Positions 27,597 through 36,515 of a DNA stretch of 64,000 bases are shown one piece after another. The translations under genes and the position numbers were made by a program. The DNA lies in NCBI GenBank assembly GCA_017999435.1, contig JAGNLV010000001.1, forward strand, positions 679,550 to 743,549. Direction: 5' to 3'. The DNA is from Candidatus Zixiibacteriota bacterium (lineage in GTDB: Bacteria > Zixibacteria > MSB-5A5 > GN15 > FEB-12). Each line of letters opens with the position of its first letter. Position 1 is the first letter of the stretch. The notes below the pieces were generated by a model. That model saw only the letters and a program-made list of their open reading frames with translations, made no database searches and was not told the origin of the DNA.

Positions 27597-29198
27597 CTAT
27601 CCTTGCGCATGGGGATTGGTGATAATCGTATCGGTGGGCGCGCCGGGGGCGGGAGCGGGGTAGTCCTCGATGTAGTGCAGCCCGCGCGACTCCTTGCGCA
27701 GGAGGGCCGAGCGCACGATCAGTTCCGCCACGGTCGCCATGTTTCTCAGTTCCACGACCTGGTAGGTCGCCGGCGTCGCCAGGTAGTACTGCTCAACGGC
27801 GTTCTTCACCCGCTGGACCTCCTCGAGCGCCAGGCGGAGGCGGTTCTCGGTGCGCACGATGCCCACGAAGTCCCACATGACGCGGGTGAGGCGGCTGCGG
27901 TCGTGGGCGAGCAGCACCTTCTCGCGCGGGTACTGGAGGGAGGAGTAGAAGTCGGGGGTGATGGCGGCGTGGGGCGCGGGCGGGGCAGCCTCGGCGTAGG
28001 CGCACGCGGCCGCGGCCGCGCGCTTGGCCATCACCACCGCCTCGAGCAGCGAGTTGGAGGCCAGCCGGTTAGCGCCGTGCATCCCGGTCATCGCCACTTC
28101 CCCGGCGACGTACAGCCCGGCGAGCGCGGTCTCGCCGCTGACCCGGGAAACCACCCCGCCGCAGGCGTAGTGGGCCGCCGGCACCACCGGGATCGGCCGC
28201 CGGGTGAGGTCGAACCCGCGCTGGAGGCACTGCTTGTAGATGTTCGGAAAGCGCTTCTTGATAAAGGCCGCGTCGCGGTGGCTGATGTCCAGGAGGACAT
28301 ACTCCTCGCCGCTCTGCTTGAGTTCCTTATCGATGGCGCGGGCGACGATATCGCGCGGGGCGAGGTCTTTCAGCTCGTGGGCGCCGTCCATGATCAGCCG
28401 CCCGTCGACCGCTTTGAGCACCCCGCCTTCCCCGCGCACCGCTTCCGAAATGAGGAACGGCCAGCGCCCGGGGCTGTAGAGGATGGTCGGGTGAAACTGG
28501 ATGAACTCGAGATTCCCGACCGGCACGCCGGCCCGGTAGGCCATCGCCACGCCGTCGCCGGTCGCGATTTTCGGGTTACTGGTGTGGAAATAGACCTGCC
28601 CGAGCCCGCCCGTGGCGAGCAGGGTGACGGGCGCGTAGAAGGCGTAGAAGCTGTGGTCCTTCTCGGAGAACACGTAGGCGCCGGCGCACACGGTCGTGCC
28701 GTCGGCCGTTCCCTTGATCAGGTCGAGGGCGATGTGGTCGCGGTACACGTCGATCTGCCCCCGGCGCTCCTTGATGGCCGCCAGGAGGGCGCGTTCGATC
28801 TCCTGTCCGGTGAGGTCGTCGGCGTGAACCACACGGGCCGCCCGGTGTCCGCCCTCGCGTCCGAGCGCGTACCCCTCGGCCGTCCGCGTGAACCGCACGC
28901 CGATCTCCACGAGGTCGCGGATCGCGTCGGGGGCCTCCCGCACGATCGTTTCGACCACGTCGCGGCGACACAGGCCCGCCCCGGCCTCCAGGGTGTCGGC
29001 GACGTGCGACTCGAAGGAATCGGCGCCGGAGAGGACGGCCGCGATCCCGCCCTGGGCGCGGTTGGTGCTGGAGTCCGACTCCCGCTTCTTGGTGACCAGC
29101 GCGAGGCGCGCCTGCGGATGCCGCTCGAGCACCTCGAGGGCATAGAAGAGCCCGGCAATGCCGCTGCCGATGACGAGGAAGTCGTAGTGGCGTTCCAT
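27597..29198 (-). CDS. nadB: L-aspartate oxidase
   Basis: FAD enzyme that oxidises L-aspartate to iminoaspartate in NAD synthesis. The N-terminal 'DFLVIGSGIAGLFYAL' is the FAD dinucleotide fold, 'SDSSTNRAQGGIAAVL' and 'HAAHYACGGV'-type stretches mark the family, and 533 aa is the normal length. Its ATG overlaps the lpxK stop by one base (TGATG), so it is translationally coupled to the lipid A genes. Confidence 0.96.
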   Translation of the reverse strand: MERHYDFLVIGSGIAGLFYALEVLERHPQARLALVTKKRESDSSTNRAQGGIAAVLSGADSFESHVADTLEAGAGLCRRDVVETIVREAPDAIRDLVEIGVRFTRTAEGYALGREGGHRAARVVHADDLTGQEIERALLAAIKERRGQIDVYRDHIALDLIKGTADGTTVCAGAYVFSEKDHSFYAFYAPVTLLATGGLGQVYFHTSNPKIATGDGVAMAYRAGVPVGNLEFIQFHPTILYSPGRWPFLISEAVRGEGGVLKAVDGRLIMDGAHELKDLAPRDIVARAIDKELKQSGEEYVLLDISHRDAAFIKKRFPNIYKQCLQRGFDLTRRPIPVVPAAHYACGGVVSRVSGETALAGLYVAGEVAMTGMHGANRLASNSLLEAVVMAKRAAAAACAYAEAAPPAPHAAITPDFYSSLQYPREKVLLAHDRSRLTRVMWDFVGIVRTENRLRLALEEVQRVKNAVEQYYLATPATYQVVELRNMATVAELIVRSALLRKESRGLHYIEDYPAPAPGAPTDTIITNPHAQG

Positions 29199-30286
29199 CA
29201 GTGGCCGGCCTTTCGCAGGTTCAGGCGGTCCTCGATCGCGGCGATCAACTGCTCCTCGCCGGGATCGAGGTCCACCGATTGCGCAAGATAATACAACTCG
29301 CGGCCGAAATCAAAGTGCCGGATTTTCACCCAGTCCTTGCCGGTCGTGACGATCACGTCCGAGTCGTGCCGGTCGGCGAGCCGCTTGATCCGGGCGAGCG
29401 TCGCGGCGTCGTAGCGCTGGTGGTCGGACAGTTCAAGCGCGGCGTCGAGATCGCCGGCGAGCACCGACACCTGGCGCCGGAGGGGCTCGAAATTGCCCAC
29501 GCCGGCGAACAGGAACACCGACTTGTCCTCCAGATACTTCACCGGGTACCGCCGCTCGGCGCCGACCAGCCCGCTGATAGAGAACTGGGCGGTGTAGTGG
29601 GCCGCGCGCGGGCTGATTTTGCACAGCCGCCGGCTCAGCCGTCCGATGTCGCGGGCGAAGTTGGCGCGGGTGATCACGACGATGTCCGCGCGCCGCAGAG
29701 CCGAGCGCGGCTCGCGCATGACGCCATAGGGAAAGGGGCGCAACACCCGGGCGGGCAGGGCGGCGTCGTAAGTCACGAGGTCGAGGTCGCGCGCGAGGCG
29801 GTAGTGCTGGAAGGCGTCGTCGACAATGACGGCGTCGAGACGCTCACCGCACGCGGCGAGCCGCCGCGCCCCCTCGCTCTTGGAGGGGTGGATGGAGAAC
29901 ACGGCCTGGGGGACCAGGTGAGCCAGAAGCAGAACCTCGTCGCCGACGTCGTCGGCCGAGCGGTCCTGCAGGCCGGTCCCCTCGTCGAGAATCGGCTCGT
30001 CACCGGCGCGCCCCCACCCGGCGGAGACGATGCCGATGCGGAAGCCCTCGTCAATCAGCCGCCGGGCCAGCAAGTGCACCATCGGCGTCTTCCCCGTTCC
30101 GCCGACCGTGATATTCCCCACCGCGATCACGGGCACGGAGAGGCGCACCCGCTCCTTCGTCAGGCGGCGGTGCAGGCCGGGGACAAACCGGTAGAGGAGC
30201 GAGGCCAGCCACAGGGGAGGGCCGAGCAGTCCCCACGGCGACATGCCCGAGCGGCGGAGAAAGCGCTTCCAGCATCGCTCAATCAT
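29198..30286 (-). CDS. lpxK: Tetraacyldisaccharide 4'-kinase
   Basis: Phosphorylates the lipid A disaccharide at the 4' position on the inner membrane. Walker A is 'VGNITVGGTGKTP' (about residues 56-68), followed by 'DDAFQHYRLARDLDL' typical of LpxK. The 362-aa length fits. It overlaps waaA by 8 bases and nadB by one. Confidence 0.95.
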   Translation of the reverse strand: MIERCWKRFLRRSGMSPWGLLGPPLWLASLLYRFVPGLHRRLTKERVRLSVPVIAVGNITVGGTGKTPMVHLLARRLIDEGFRIGIVSAGWGRAGDEPILDEGTGLQDRSADDVGDEVLLLAHLVPQAVFSIHPSKSEGARRLAACGERLDAVIVDDAFQHYRLARDLDLVTYDAALPARVLRPFPYGVMREPRSALRRADIVVITRANFARDIGRLSRRLCKISPRAAHYTAQFSISGLVGAERRYPVKYLEDKSVFLFAGVGNFEPLRRQVSVLAGDLDAALELSDHQRYDAATLARIKRLADRHDSDVIVTTGKDWVKIRHFDFGRELYYLAQSVDLDPGEEQLIAAIEDRLNLRKAGH

Positions 30287-31517
30287 CGGACAGCTTCGCC
30301 AATATGTACTCGCCGGCCGCGGCGGTCGGCGACCGGTCGTAGTCGTGTTCGGTTTTTGTTGCGAAAGTCCGCCGGCCGGCCCGGATGTCGCGCACGGCTG
30401 CCGCGAACTCCTCGGGGCCGCCGACCCGGGCGCCGTAGTTATGCGCCTCGATGTACTCGGCGGCGTCGCCGACGTTGGCCAGCGACGGCCCGTACAGGAC
30501 GGGGGTGCCCGCCCACACCGGCTCGAGGATATTGTGCCCGCCCACGTCGACCAGCGTGCCGCCCACGAAGGCGAGGTCGGCCGCCATGTAGAGATCCATG
30601 AGCAGGCCCATGCGGTCGACGATCACGACCGGGGCCGACAGGTCGGCGCTCCCGTAGACGGCGCAGGGCACGGCGGCGTCGCGGCACGCCTGCGCGACCT
30701 CCTCGGCCCGCTCCACGTGGCGCGGGGCCAGCACCAGTCTCAGACCGTTGCCCGCGCCGCGCAGGTCCGGTATCCCCCGGAGGAGCAGGGCCTCTTCGCC
30801 CGGGCGCGTCGAACCCGCGACAATCAGCCAGTCGTGGTCGCGCGCGCCGACGGTCGCCCGCACCGCCGCCCGCCGTCCCGCCGACCGCGGCCACAGCGGG
30901 GCATCGAACTTCATGTCCCCGGTCACGCGGCAGGCGCTCTCGGGAAGGCCGAAATAGCGGTACCGCTCGGCGTCCTGCTCGGACTTGAAAAAGAACCGGT
31001 CGTAGCAGGGGAGCAATCCGCGGAGGAAGGGGGCGACCATCCGGTAGCGGCGGAAGCCGGTGTCGGACATCCGTCCGTTGACGAGAATGACGGGGATGCG
31101 CCGCCGGGCCGCCTGCGTAATGAGGATGGGCCAGATTTCGGTCTCGGCGATCACGAGGCAGCGCGGCCGCACGGCCGCAAGCACGCGCGCGACGATCGGC
31201 GTGGTGTCCGCCGGCAGATACCGCACCGCCGCCTCCTCGCCAAACAACTTCCGCGCCGTCTGGTGCCCGGGGGTGGTGGTGACGGTCACGCAGGCCCGCA
31301 GGTGCGGCCGCCGCCGTTTGAGATAGCGGTAGAGGCAGGACAGCACTTTGACCTCGCCCACCGAGGCGGCGTGCAGCCAGAGCTCGGCTTCGATGCCCGC
31401 GGTGTCCAGGCCGAGCCGATCGCGCCAGATCTGCTCGCCGCGCGCGGCCCGAAAGCGGGTCACGGGATAGCTGACGGTATGGATGAACCGGGTGAACATG
31501 CGGTAGAGCGAGAGCAC
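30279..31517 (-). CDS. waaA: Kdo transferase (GT30)
   Basis: Transfers 3-deoxy-D-manno-octulosonate to lipid IVA. It shows 'LWLHAASVGEV', 'AETEIWP', 'RMSDTGFRRYR' and 'GDMKFD', all conserved in WaaA/KdtA. The N-terminus carries a short membrane-associating helix. 412 aa is a normal length. Whether it adds one or more Kdo residues cannot be read from sequence. Confidence 0.95.
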   Translation of the reverse strand: MLSLYRMFTRFIHTVSYPVTRFRAARGEQIWRDRLGLDTAGIEAELWLHAASVGEVKVLSCLYRYLKRRRPHLRACVTVTTTPGHQTARKLFGEEAAVRYLPADTTPIVARVLAAVRPRCLVIAETEIWPILITQAARRRIPVILVNGRMSDTGFRRYRMVAPFLRGLLPCYDRFFFKSEQDAERYRYFGLPESACRVTGDMKFDAPLWPRSAGRRAAVRATVGARDHDWLIVAGSTRPGEEALLLRGIPDLRGAGNGLRLVLAPRHVERAEEVAQACRDAAVPCAVYGSADLSAPVVIVDRMGLLMDLYMAADLAFVGGTLVDVGGHNILEPVWAGTPVLYGPSLANVGDAAEYIEAHNYGARVGGPEEFAAAVRDIRAGRRTFATKTEHDYDRSPTAAAGEYILAKLSDD

Positions 31518-31521
31518 GCAA

Positions 31522-32634
31522 TCACTTTCCTTCGAGGTGGTCGATGATCAGGCGGGCGGCGCGGTCCGAGGCGCCGGTCCCGCCGAGCAGACCGGGGATG
31601 CGGCCCAGGGCGGCCGCCGTCCGAAGGTAGAGTTCCCGGTCGTTCCAGAGGCGCTCGAGCGCCGCCGTCATGCGGTCGGGGGTCGCCTCGTGCTGCACCA
31701 GTTCCGGAACCACCTCCTGTCCGGCAACCAAGTTGACCAGCGCGATTTTGTCAAGTGTGATCAGCCGCCGGGCGATCCGATAGGTGATCTCGCCGGTGCG
31801 GTAGGCCACGACCATGGGCCGGCCGATGACGGCCGCCTCGAGGGTCGCCGTCCCCGAGGCCGTGAGTACGAGCGCGCTGTCGTGGATGACGCGGCGCGCA
31901 TCGTCGTAGGCGACCGTGATCGCCGCGTGATCCTCCGCGCGCAGGGCAGCGTCGTACGGATACGCTCCCGCGAGAGCGGCGACCACCGCCCGCGTGCCGT
32001 GCGCGCGCGTGAACCGGCGCGCAGTCTCGAGCATCGGCCCGAGCAGGCGGTCGATCTCCTGCGGCCGCGATCCGGGAAGGAGCGCGAGGCCGCCCGCCAT
32101 TCTCTCCGGCGGCGGCGAGGCGATCATCTCCGCCGCGATGTCCTCCAGCAGGTAGTGTCCCACGAAGCGCACGTTGACGCGGCTCCCCCGGTAGAAGTCC
32201 TCCTCGAAGGGGAGGATGACCAGCATGAGATCGACGAGCTGTTCGATTTCGCGCAGGCGTTTCGACCCCCAGGCCCAGATTTGCGGCGAGATGTAGTAGA
32301 TGATGGGGATGCCGAGGCGGCGCACCCGGCGGGCGAGGCGCAGGTTGAAACCCGGGTAGTCGACAAGGATGACGGCGCGCGGGGCGCGCCGGGCGATCTC
32401 ATCGGCGCAGCGAGCGAGCAGGCGCCGGAAATAGGGAAGCCGTTTGGCCACTTCCCAGAAGCCGATGACGGCGAGGTCGCCGCCGGGCGCGAACTGCTCC
32501 TGGCCGAGACGGGCGAGCCGTGTGCGCCCCAGTCCGCACAGGCGGAGCCCCGGATCGTGCGTCCGCAGCGCCGCCACCAGCCGCGCCGCGGCGTTGTCGC
32601 CGGAGAGGTCCCCGGCCGAGAGAAACAATTCCAT
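31522..32634 (-). CDS. lpxB: Lipid-A-disaccharide synthase
   Basis: GT19 enzyme joining UDP-diacylglucosamine and lipid X. 'SAGDLSGDNAAARL' at the N-terminus, 'VDYPGFNLRLAR', 'YISPQIWAWG' and 'LLPGSRPQEI' are the family landmarks. 370 aa is normal. Four bases separate it from waaA. Confidence 0.96.
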   Translation of the reverse strand: MELFLSAGDLSGDNAAARLVAALRTHDPGLRLCGLGRTRLARLGQEQFAPGGDLAVIGFWEVAKRLPYFRRLLARCADEIARRAPRAVILVDYPGFNLRLARRVRRLGIPIIYYISPQIWAWGSKRLREIEQLVDLMLVILPFEEDFYRGSRVNVRFVGHYLLEDIAAEMIASPPPERMAGGLALLPGSRPQEIDRLLGPMLETARRFTRAHGTRAVVAALAGAYPYDAALRAEDHAAITVAYDDARRVIHDSALVLTASGTATLEAAVIGRPMVVAYRTGEITYRIARRLITLDKIALVNLVAGQEVVPELVQHEATPDRMTAALERLWNDRELYLRTAAALGRIPGLLGGTGASDRAARLIIDHLEGK

Positions 32635-32644
32635 AGGGCGCGAC

Positions 32645-33634
32645 TTACCCGTCGGCCAGCATGCGCGCGAGCGACGCGCGGCCGGTCCGCTCCACCTCCA
32701 GCGCCACCCGGAGCGCCTCGATTCCCTGGGCGAGCGGCACCGCCATCGCTCCTCCGTCGAGAAGCGCCCGCAGGAAGGCGCTCAGCTCCATCTGGAGCTG
32801 GTCCTGGCCGGTGTCGCCGTGCGAGGCATAGATGAGTTCTCGCCCCGATTTCCCGAGCGGTACCCTGAGTCCCTCGATTTCCTCTCCCGGCGCCGCGAGG
32901 CGGTAGAGGTCGGCCTGCTTTTTCGCAAGGTCGAGCGAGAAATAGCCGGAGCGCTGGAAGATCCTGAGCTTGCGCATCTGGTTGAGCGAAATGCGGGAGG
33001 CCGTGAGGTTGGCCACCGCGCCGCTGTCCAGGGTTAGCCGGGCGTTGGCGATGTCGGGCTGATCGGACACGACCGCGACAGCCGAGGCCTGGATGTCGAC
33101 GACCCGGGCGCCGGTGAGCGTCAGGACGAGGTCGATGTCGTGTATCATGAGGTCGCGCACGACGGCGACGTCGGTGCCGCGGGGATCGAAGGCGGCGAGG
33201 CGGTGGGCTTCGATGAAGGCGGGCCGGACGCCGATGCGGAGCACCGCCTGCACGGCGGGGTTGAACCGTTCGATGTGTCCGACCGCCACCCGGGCGCCGC
33301 TGGCCGCGGCCAGTTCCGCCAGCTCGTGCGCCTCGTCCAGCGTCGACGTCACCGGTTTCTCGATCAGGCAGTGCACCCCGCGTTTCAAAAGCGCGCCGGC
33401 GGCCGCCCGGTGCGCGGTGGTCGGCACGGCGACGCTCGCCGCATCAACCGCTTCCGCCAGCTCCTCGACCGTCGCGAAGGCCGCCACCCCGTATTCGGCG
33501 GCGTAGCGCTCCCGCTTTTCCGGGTCGATGTCGTGGAAGCCGACCAGGTGCGACTCGGGGATCTGCGAGAACCAGCGGAGGTGGTGTCGCCCGAGCGCGC
33601 CGACACCGACCACGCCCGTCCGAATCCGTGTCAT
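32645..33634 (-). CDS. Gfo/Idh/MocA-family dehydrogenase in the lipid A cluster
   Basis: 329 aa from ATG 33634. N-terminal NAD(P)-binding fold ('TGVVGVGALGRHH'), 'HCLIEKPVTSTLDEA' (the conserved EKP motif) and a C-terminal alpha/beta domain. A dehydrogenase of this family often sits between lpxA and lpxB; some (GnnA) oxidise UDP-GlcNAc at C3 so that an aminotransferase (GnnB) can make UDP-GlcNAc3N. No gnnB is in the window, so the substrate is inferred at best. Confidence 0.85.
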   Translation of the reverse strand: MTRIRTGVVGVGALGRHHLRWFSQIPESHLVGFHDIDPEKRERYAAEYGVAAFATVEELAEAVDAASVAVPTTAHRAAAGALLKRGVHCLIEKPVTSTLDEAHELAELAAASGARVAVGHIERFNPAVQAVLRIGVRPAFIEAHRLAAFDPRGTDVAVVRDLMIHDIDLVLTLTGARVVDIQASAVAVVSDQPDIANARLTLDSGAVANLTASRISLNQMRKLRIFQRSGYFSLDLAKKQADLYRLAAPGEEIEGLRVPLGKSGRELIYASHGDTGQDQLQMELSAFLRALLDGGAMAVPLAQGIEALRVALEVERTGRASLARMLADG

Positions 33635-33796
33635 AGCTGCTGCTTTCCCTGTCCGTGACGGTTCCGCGCCGCCGCGCGCCCGCCCGGGCCGGGCGGCGGT
33701 ATGCCGTCGTTTGCGATCGACGGGAAAGTAATACAAACGGCGGCGCCGCAAAAGGACAATGTTGTTCCCCGCGGCGCTGTCGGCCGCGGCGGCCCT

Positions 33797-34264
33797 TCAG
33801 CTCTGCGCGGGACGGTCCTTGTGCATGATGGAGAAATCGAAGTCGGGAAGCGCCCGCGTCACCCGGTAGCCGGCCCGCTCATAAATCTTGCGGGCGCGGC
33901 CGTTGGCGCGGTGCACGCCCAGCTCGAACCGGGCCACGTCGGGCGATGCACCCGTTTCGAGGTGGGCCAGAGCGGCCGCCGCCAGGCCCCGCTTCTGAAA
34001 CTCCGGCTTGATCACCAGTCCATGGATGTGGAGGGTCCCATCGCGCTCCTCAATCCAGTAGAACCCGGCCACGGCGCGGTCGGCGAGAATACTCACCACC
34101 TGTCCCCGCGTGCGGAACAGATGGGCGAACTCGGTCTTGTCCAGGCCGAGCAGCGTGAGCGACGGTTCCAGGTAATCGGCGGCGTGCTGGTGGATCAGAT
34201 CCAGAAACCCTGCGTACTCGGTTTCCTTCGCCGCGCGGAAGGTGACAACTGCGGTTTGAGACAT
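33797..34264 (-). CDS. GNAT-family N-acetyltransferase
   Basis: 155 aa from ATG 34264 with GGGGAGAG upstream. The acetyl-CoA loop is in 'LVIKPEFQKRGLAAAALAHLE' and the late 'ANGRARKIYERAGY' is the usual GNAT end. It stands between lpxA and the Gfo/Idh gene, so it may act on a sugar nucleotide or be a bystander; the acceptor is unknown. Confidence 0.82.
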   Translation of the reverse strand: MSQTAVVTFRAAKETEYAGFLDLIHQHAADYLEPSLTLLGLDKTEFAHLFRTRGQVVSILADRAVAGFYWIEERDGTLHIHGLVIKPEFQKRGLAAAALAHLETGASPDVARFELGVHRANGRARKIYERAGYRVTRALPDFDFSIMHKDRPAQS

Positions 34265-34299
34265 GGGCCACTCTCCCCTCTGACGGGTTGGCGTTTGCT

Positions 34300-35073
34300 C
34301 TATTTCGTCAGGCCGCGGGTCGAGCGGTCCGCGAACTCGAGGATGCGCCCGACCTCCGGCGTGATCTCCATTTCTGCCCGGATGCGTTCCAGCGCCTGGG
34401 AGGTGTTGAGTTTGCTGAAGAAGAGGATTTTGAAGGCCTGTTCGATGGCGGCGACGGCATCGCGGGTGAAGCCCCGCCGGCGCAGGCCGACGGCGTTGAT
34501 GCCCATGACCCTGAGCGGGTACCCGCCGCACAGGCTGTACGGGCAGACGTCCTGGGGCACGCGGAATCCCCCCCCGATCATCGCGTGCGCCCCGATTTTC
34601 ACGAACTGGTGGACGGGCACGATGCCGCCGATGATGACGTAGTCGTCGATCTCCACGTGTCCGGCGAGGTTCACCGCGTTGGCCAGGATCACGTGGTCGC
34701 CGAGGATGCAGTCGTGGGCGACGTGGGAGTAGGCCATCAGCATGCACCCCTTCCCCACCGTCGTCGTTCCGTGGGCCGCGGTGCCCCGGTTCACGGTCGC
34801 GTACTCGCGGATGAGGGTGCCGTCGCCGATCTCCACGAACGTTTTCTCGCCGCCGAATTTGAGGTCCTGGGGCTGGGTGGCGATCACCGCGCCGTGGGCG
34901 ATCACGCAGCGCTCGCCGATGCGGGCGCCCGAGGCGATCAGGCAGGAGGAGGCGATCGCCGTCCCCGGCCCGATCCGCACATCATCCTCGATGACCGTGT
35001 ACGGTCCGACCGAAACGTCCTCGGCCAGCTCCGCGGCCGGCGATATGATCGCGGTCGGGTGGATGCCGCTCAT
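34300..35073 (-). CDS. lpxA: Acyl-ACP--UDP-N-acetylglucosamine O-acyltransferase
   Basis: First enzyme of lipid A synthesis. A left-handed beta-helix of hexapeptide repeats fills residues 1-185, and 'AYSHVAHDC' carries the catalytic His (His120, matching E. coli His125). The helical C-terminus ('RRRGFTRDAVAAIEQAFKILF') is typical. 257 aa. Its ATG overlaps the lpxC-fabZ stop in an ATGA. Confidence 0.96.
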   Translation of the reverse strand: MSGIHPTAIISPAAELAEDVSVGPYTVIEDDVRIGPGTAIASSCLIASGARIGERCVIAHGAVIATQPQDLKFGGEKTFVEIGDGTLIREYATVNRGTAAHGTTTVGKGCMLMAYSHVAHDCILGDHVILANAVNLAGHVEIDDYVIIGGIVPVHQFVKIGAHAMIGGGFRVPQDVCPYSLCGGYPLRVMGINAVGLRRRGFTRDAVAAIEQAFKILFFSKLNTSQALERIRAEMEITPEVGRILEFADRSTRGLTK

Positions 35074-36461
35074 CGGTCCCTCACCATGGCGAGGAACTCG
35101 GCGCTGGCCACCAGCTCGCCGTCGACGTAGGCCTCGCCCGCCATCTTGCAGGTCATGCGCCGGAACGAGATCATCTGGAGCTCGAAACGGAGCTGGTCGC
35201 CGGGCACAACCGGCTTGCGGAATTTCGCGTTGTCGATCGACATGAAGTACACCACTTTGGTTTCCGGCTGCGGGATGGCGTTGAGCAGGAGCACGCCGCC
35301 CGCCTGCGCCATTGCCTCGAGGATCAGCACGCCCGGCATGATGGGGTGGCCGGGGAAATGCCCCTGGAAAAACGGCTCGTTGATCGTCACGTTCTTCAGC
35401 GCGCTCACCCGCGTGTCCGGCTCGAGATCGAGGATGCGGTCGATCAGGAGAAAGGGGTAGCGGTGCGGCATGATCCGCTGGATGGCGTCGATGTCAAAGA
35501 GCGCGGCCGAGGCCCGCCCGGCGTACCGGCTCGCAATCTTCTTCTTCTTGTACAGGTCGCGCATCTTGCGCGCGAGGGCCACGTTGGCCTTGTGCCCCGA
35601 GCGGGCGGCCAGCACGTGCCCCTTGAACGGCACGCCGATGAGGAACAGGTCGCCGAGTAGATCGAGCGCCTTGTGCCGCACCGGTTCGTTGTAGAAACGC
35701 AGGGGAATGTCGTTGATGATCCCGGTCTTTCCGACGAATGCCTCCTCCTTCAAATCGAGCGCCCGGCGGATCCGGTCCACCTCGACCTGGCCGCGGTCGG
35801 AGTCGTAGATCACGACCGCGTTGTCCAGGCTCCCCCCCTTGATCAGCCCGGCGGCCTTGAGCGATTCCACCTCGGAGAGAAAACAGAACGTCCGCGCCGG
35901 TGCGAATTCATCGACAAACTCCTGCTCGAGATCCTGCAGCGTCGTGTACTGCGTCCCCAGAGCCGGGTTCTTGTAGTCGATGAGGAAGGTGATGCGCAGG
36001 TCGTTCGAGGGCGCCACCACCAGGTCGACCCCGCGCTCCCGCTCGTTGTACGCCATCGGCGTGTCGATCTCCAGGTACACCTTGTCGGCATCCTGTGACT
36101 CGATCCCCGCCTCGAGGATCTTGTCGACATACGGTTTCGCGGAACCGTCGCCGATGGGCGGCTCGTTGTTGTCCAGCTCGACAAGCATGTTGTCCAGTTG
36201 CAGGCCGGCGAAAGCAGCGAGCACGTGCTCGACCGTGTGGACTTTCGCCTCGCCGTCCTGAAGCGTCGTGCCGCGCGAGATATCCACGACGTGGTCGATA
36301 TCGGCGATGACCGAGGGGCGGTCGGGGAGATCGACGCGGACGAAGCGGATGCCGTGGTCGGGGGGGGCGGGATGGAACGTCATCGTGCACAGGTTGCCGG
36401 TATGCAATCCGATGCCGGACAAAGAAATAGGCCGCCTGATGGTCCGTTGCTTCTCGTACAT
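35070..36461 (-). CDS. LpxC-FabZ fusion: UDP-3-O-acyl-GlcNAc deacetylase / hydroxyacyl-ACP dehydratase
   Basis: 463 aa, two enzymes in one chain. Residues 1-~310 are LpxC, the zinc deacetylase that commits lipid A synthesis ('VHTVEHVLAAF' with a zinc His near 79, 'NNEPPIGDGSA', 'PVRHKALDLLGD' with zinc ligands). Residues ~320-463 are FabZ ('IMPHRYPFLLIDRI', 'NEPFFQGHFPGHPIMPGVLILEAMAQ'), which competes for the same hydroxyacyl-ACP. This fusion is known from Bacteroidota and relatives and supports an FCB-type host. Confidence 0.95.
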   Translation of the reverse strand: MYEKQRTIRRPISLSGIGLHTGNLCTMTFHPAPPDHGIRFVRVDLPDRPSVIADIDHVVDISRGTTLQDGEAKVHTVEHVLAAFAGLQLDNMLVELDNNEPPIGDGSAKPYVDKILEAGIESQDADKVYLEIDTPMAYNERERGVDLVVAPSNDLRITFLIDYKNPALGTQYTTLQDLEQEFVDEFAPARTFCFLSEVESLKAAGLIKGGSLDNAVVIYDSDRGQVEVDRIRRALDLKEEAFVGKTGIINDIPLRFYNEPVRHKALDLLGDLFLIGVPFKGHVLAARSGHKANVALARKMRDLYKKKKIASRYAGRASAALFDIDAIQRIMPHRYPFLLIDRILDLEPDTRVSALKNVTINEPFFQGHFPGHPIMPGVLILEAMAQAGGVLLLNAIPQPETKVVYFMSIDNAKFRKPVVPGDQLRFELQMISFRRMTCKMAGEAYVDGELVASAEFLAMVRDR

Positions 36462-36515
36462 ACTTCCGTTACTCGATCGTAGTTTGGTCGATGATACAAG
36501 AAAGGAGGAACCGGC

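Noticed and set aside
26118-29291. A 1057-codon open frame on the plus strand
   Set aside because: It lies antisense to guaA and nadB, which have full family motifs. High GC makes long antisense frames common here, and the translation shows no domain.
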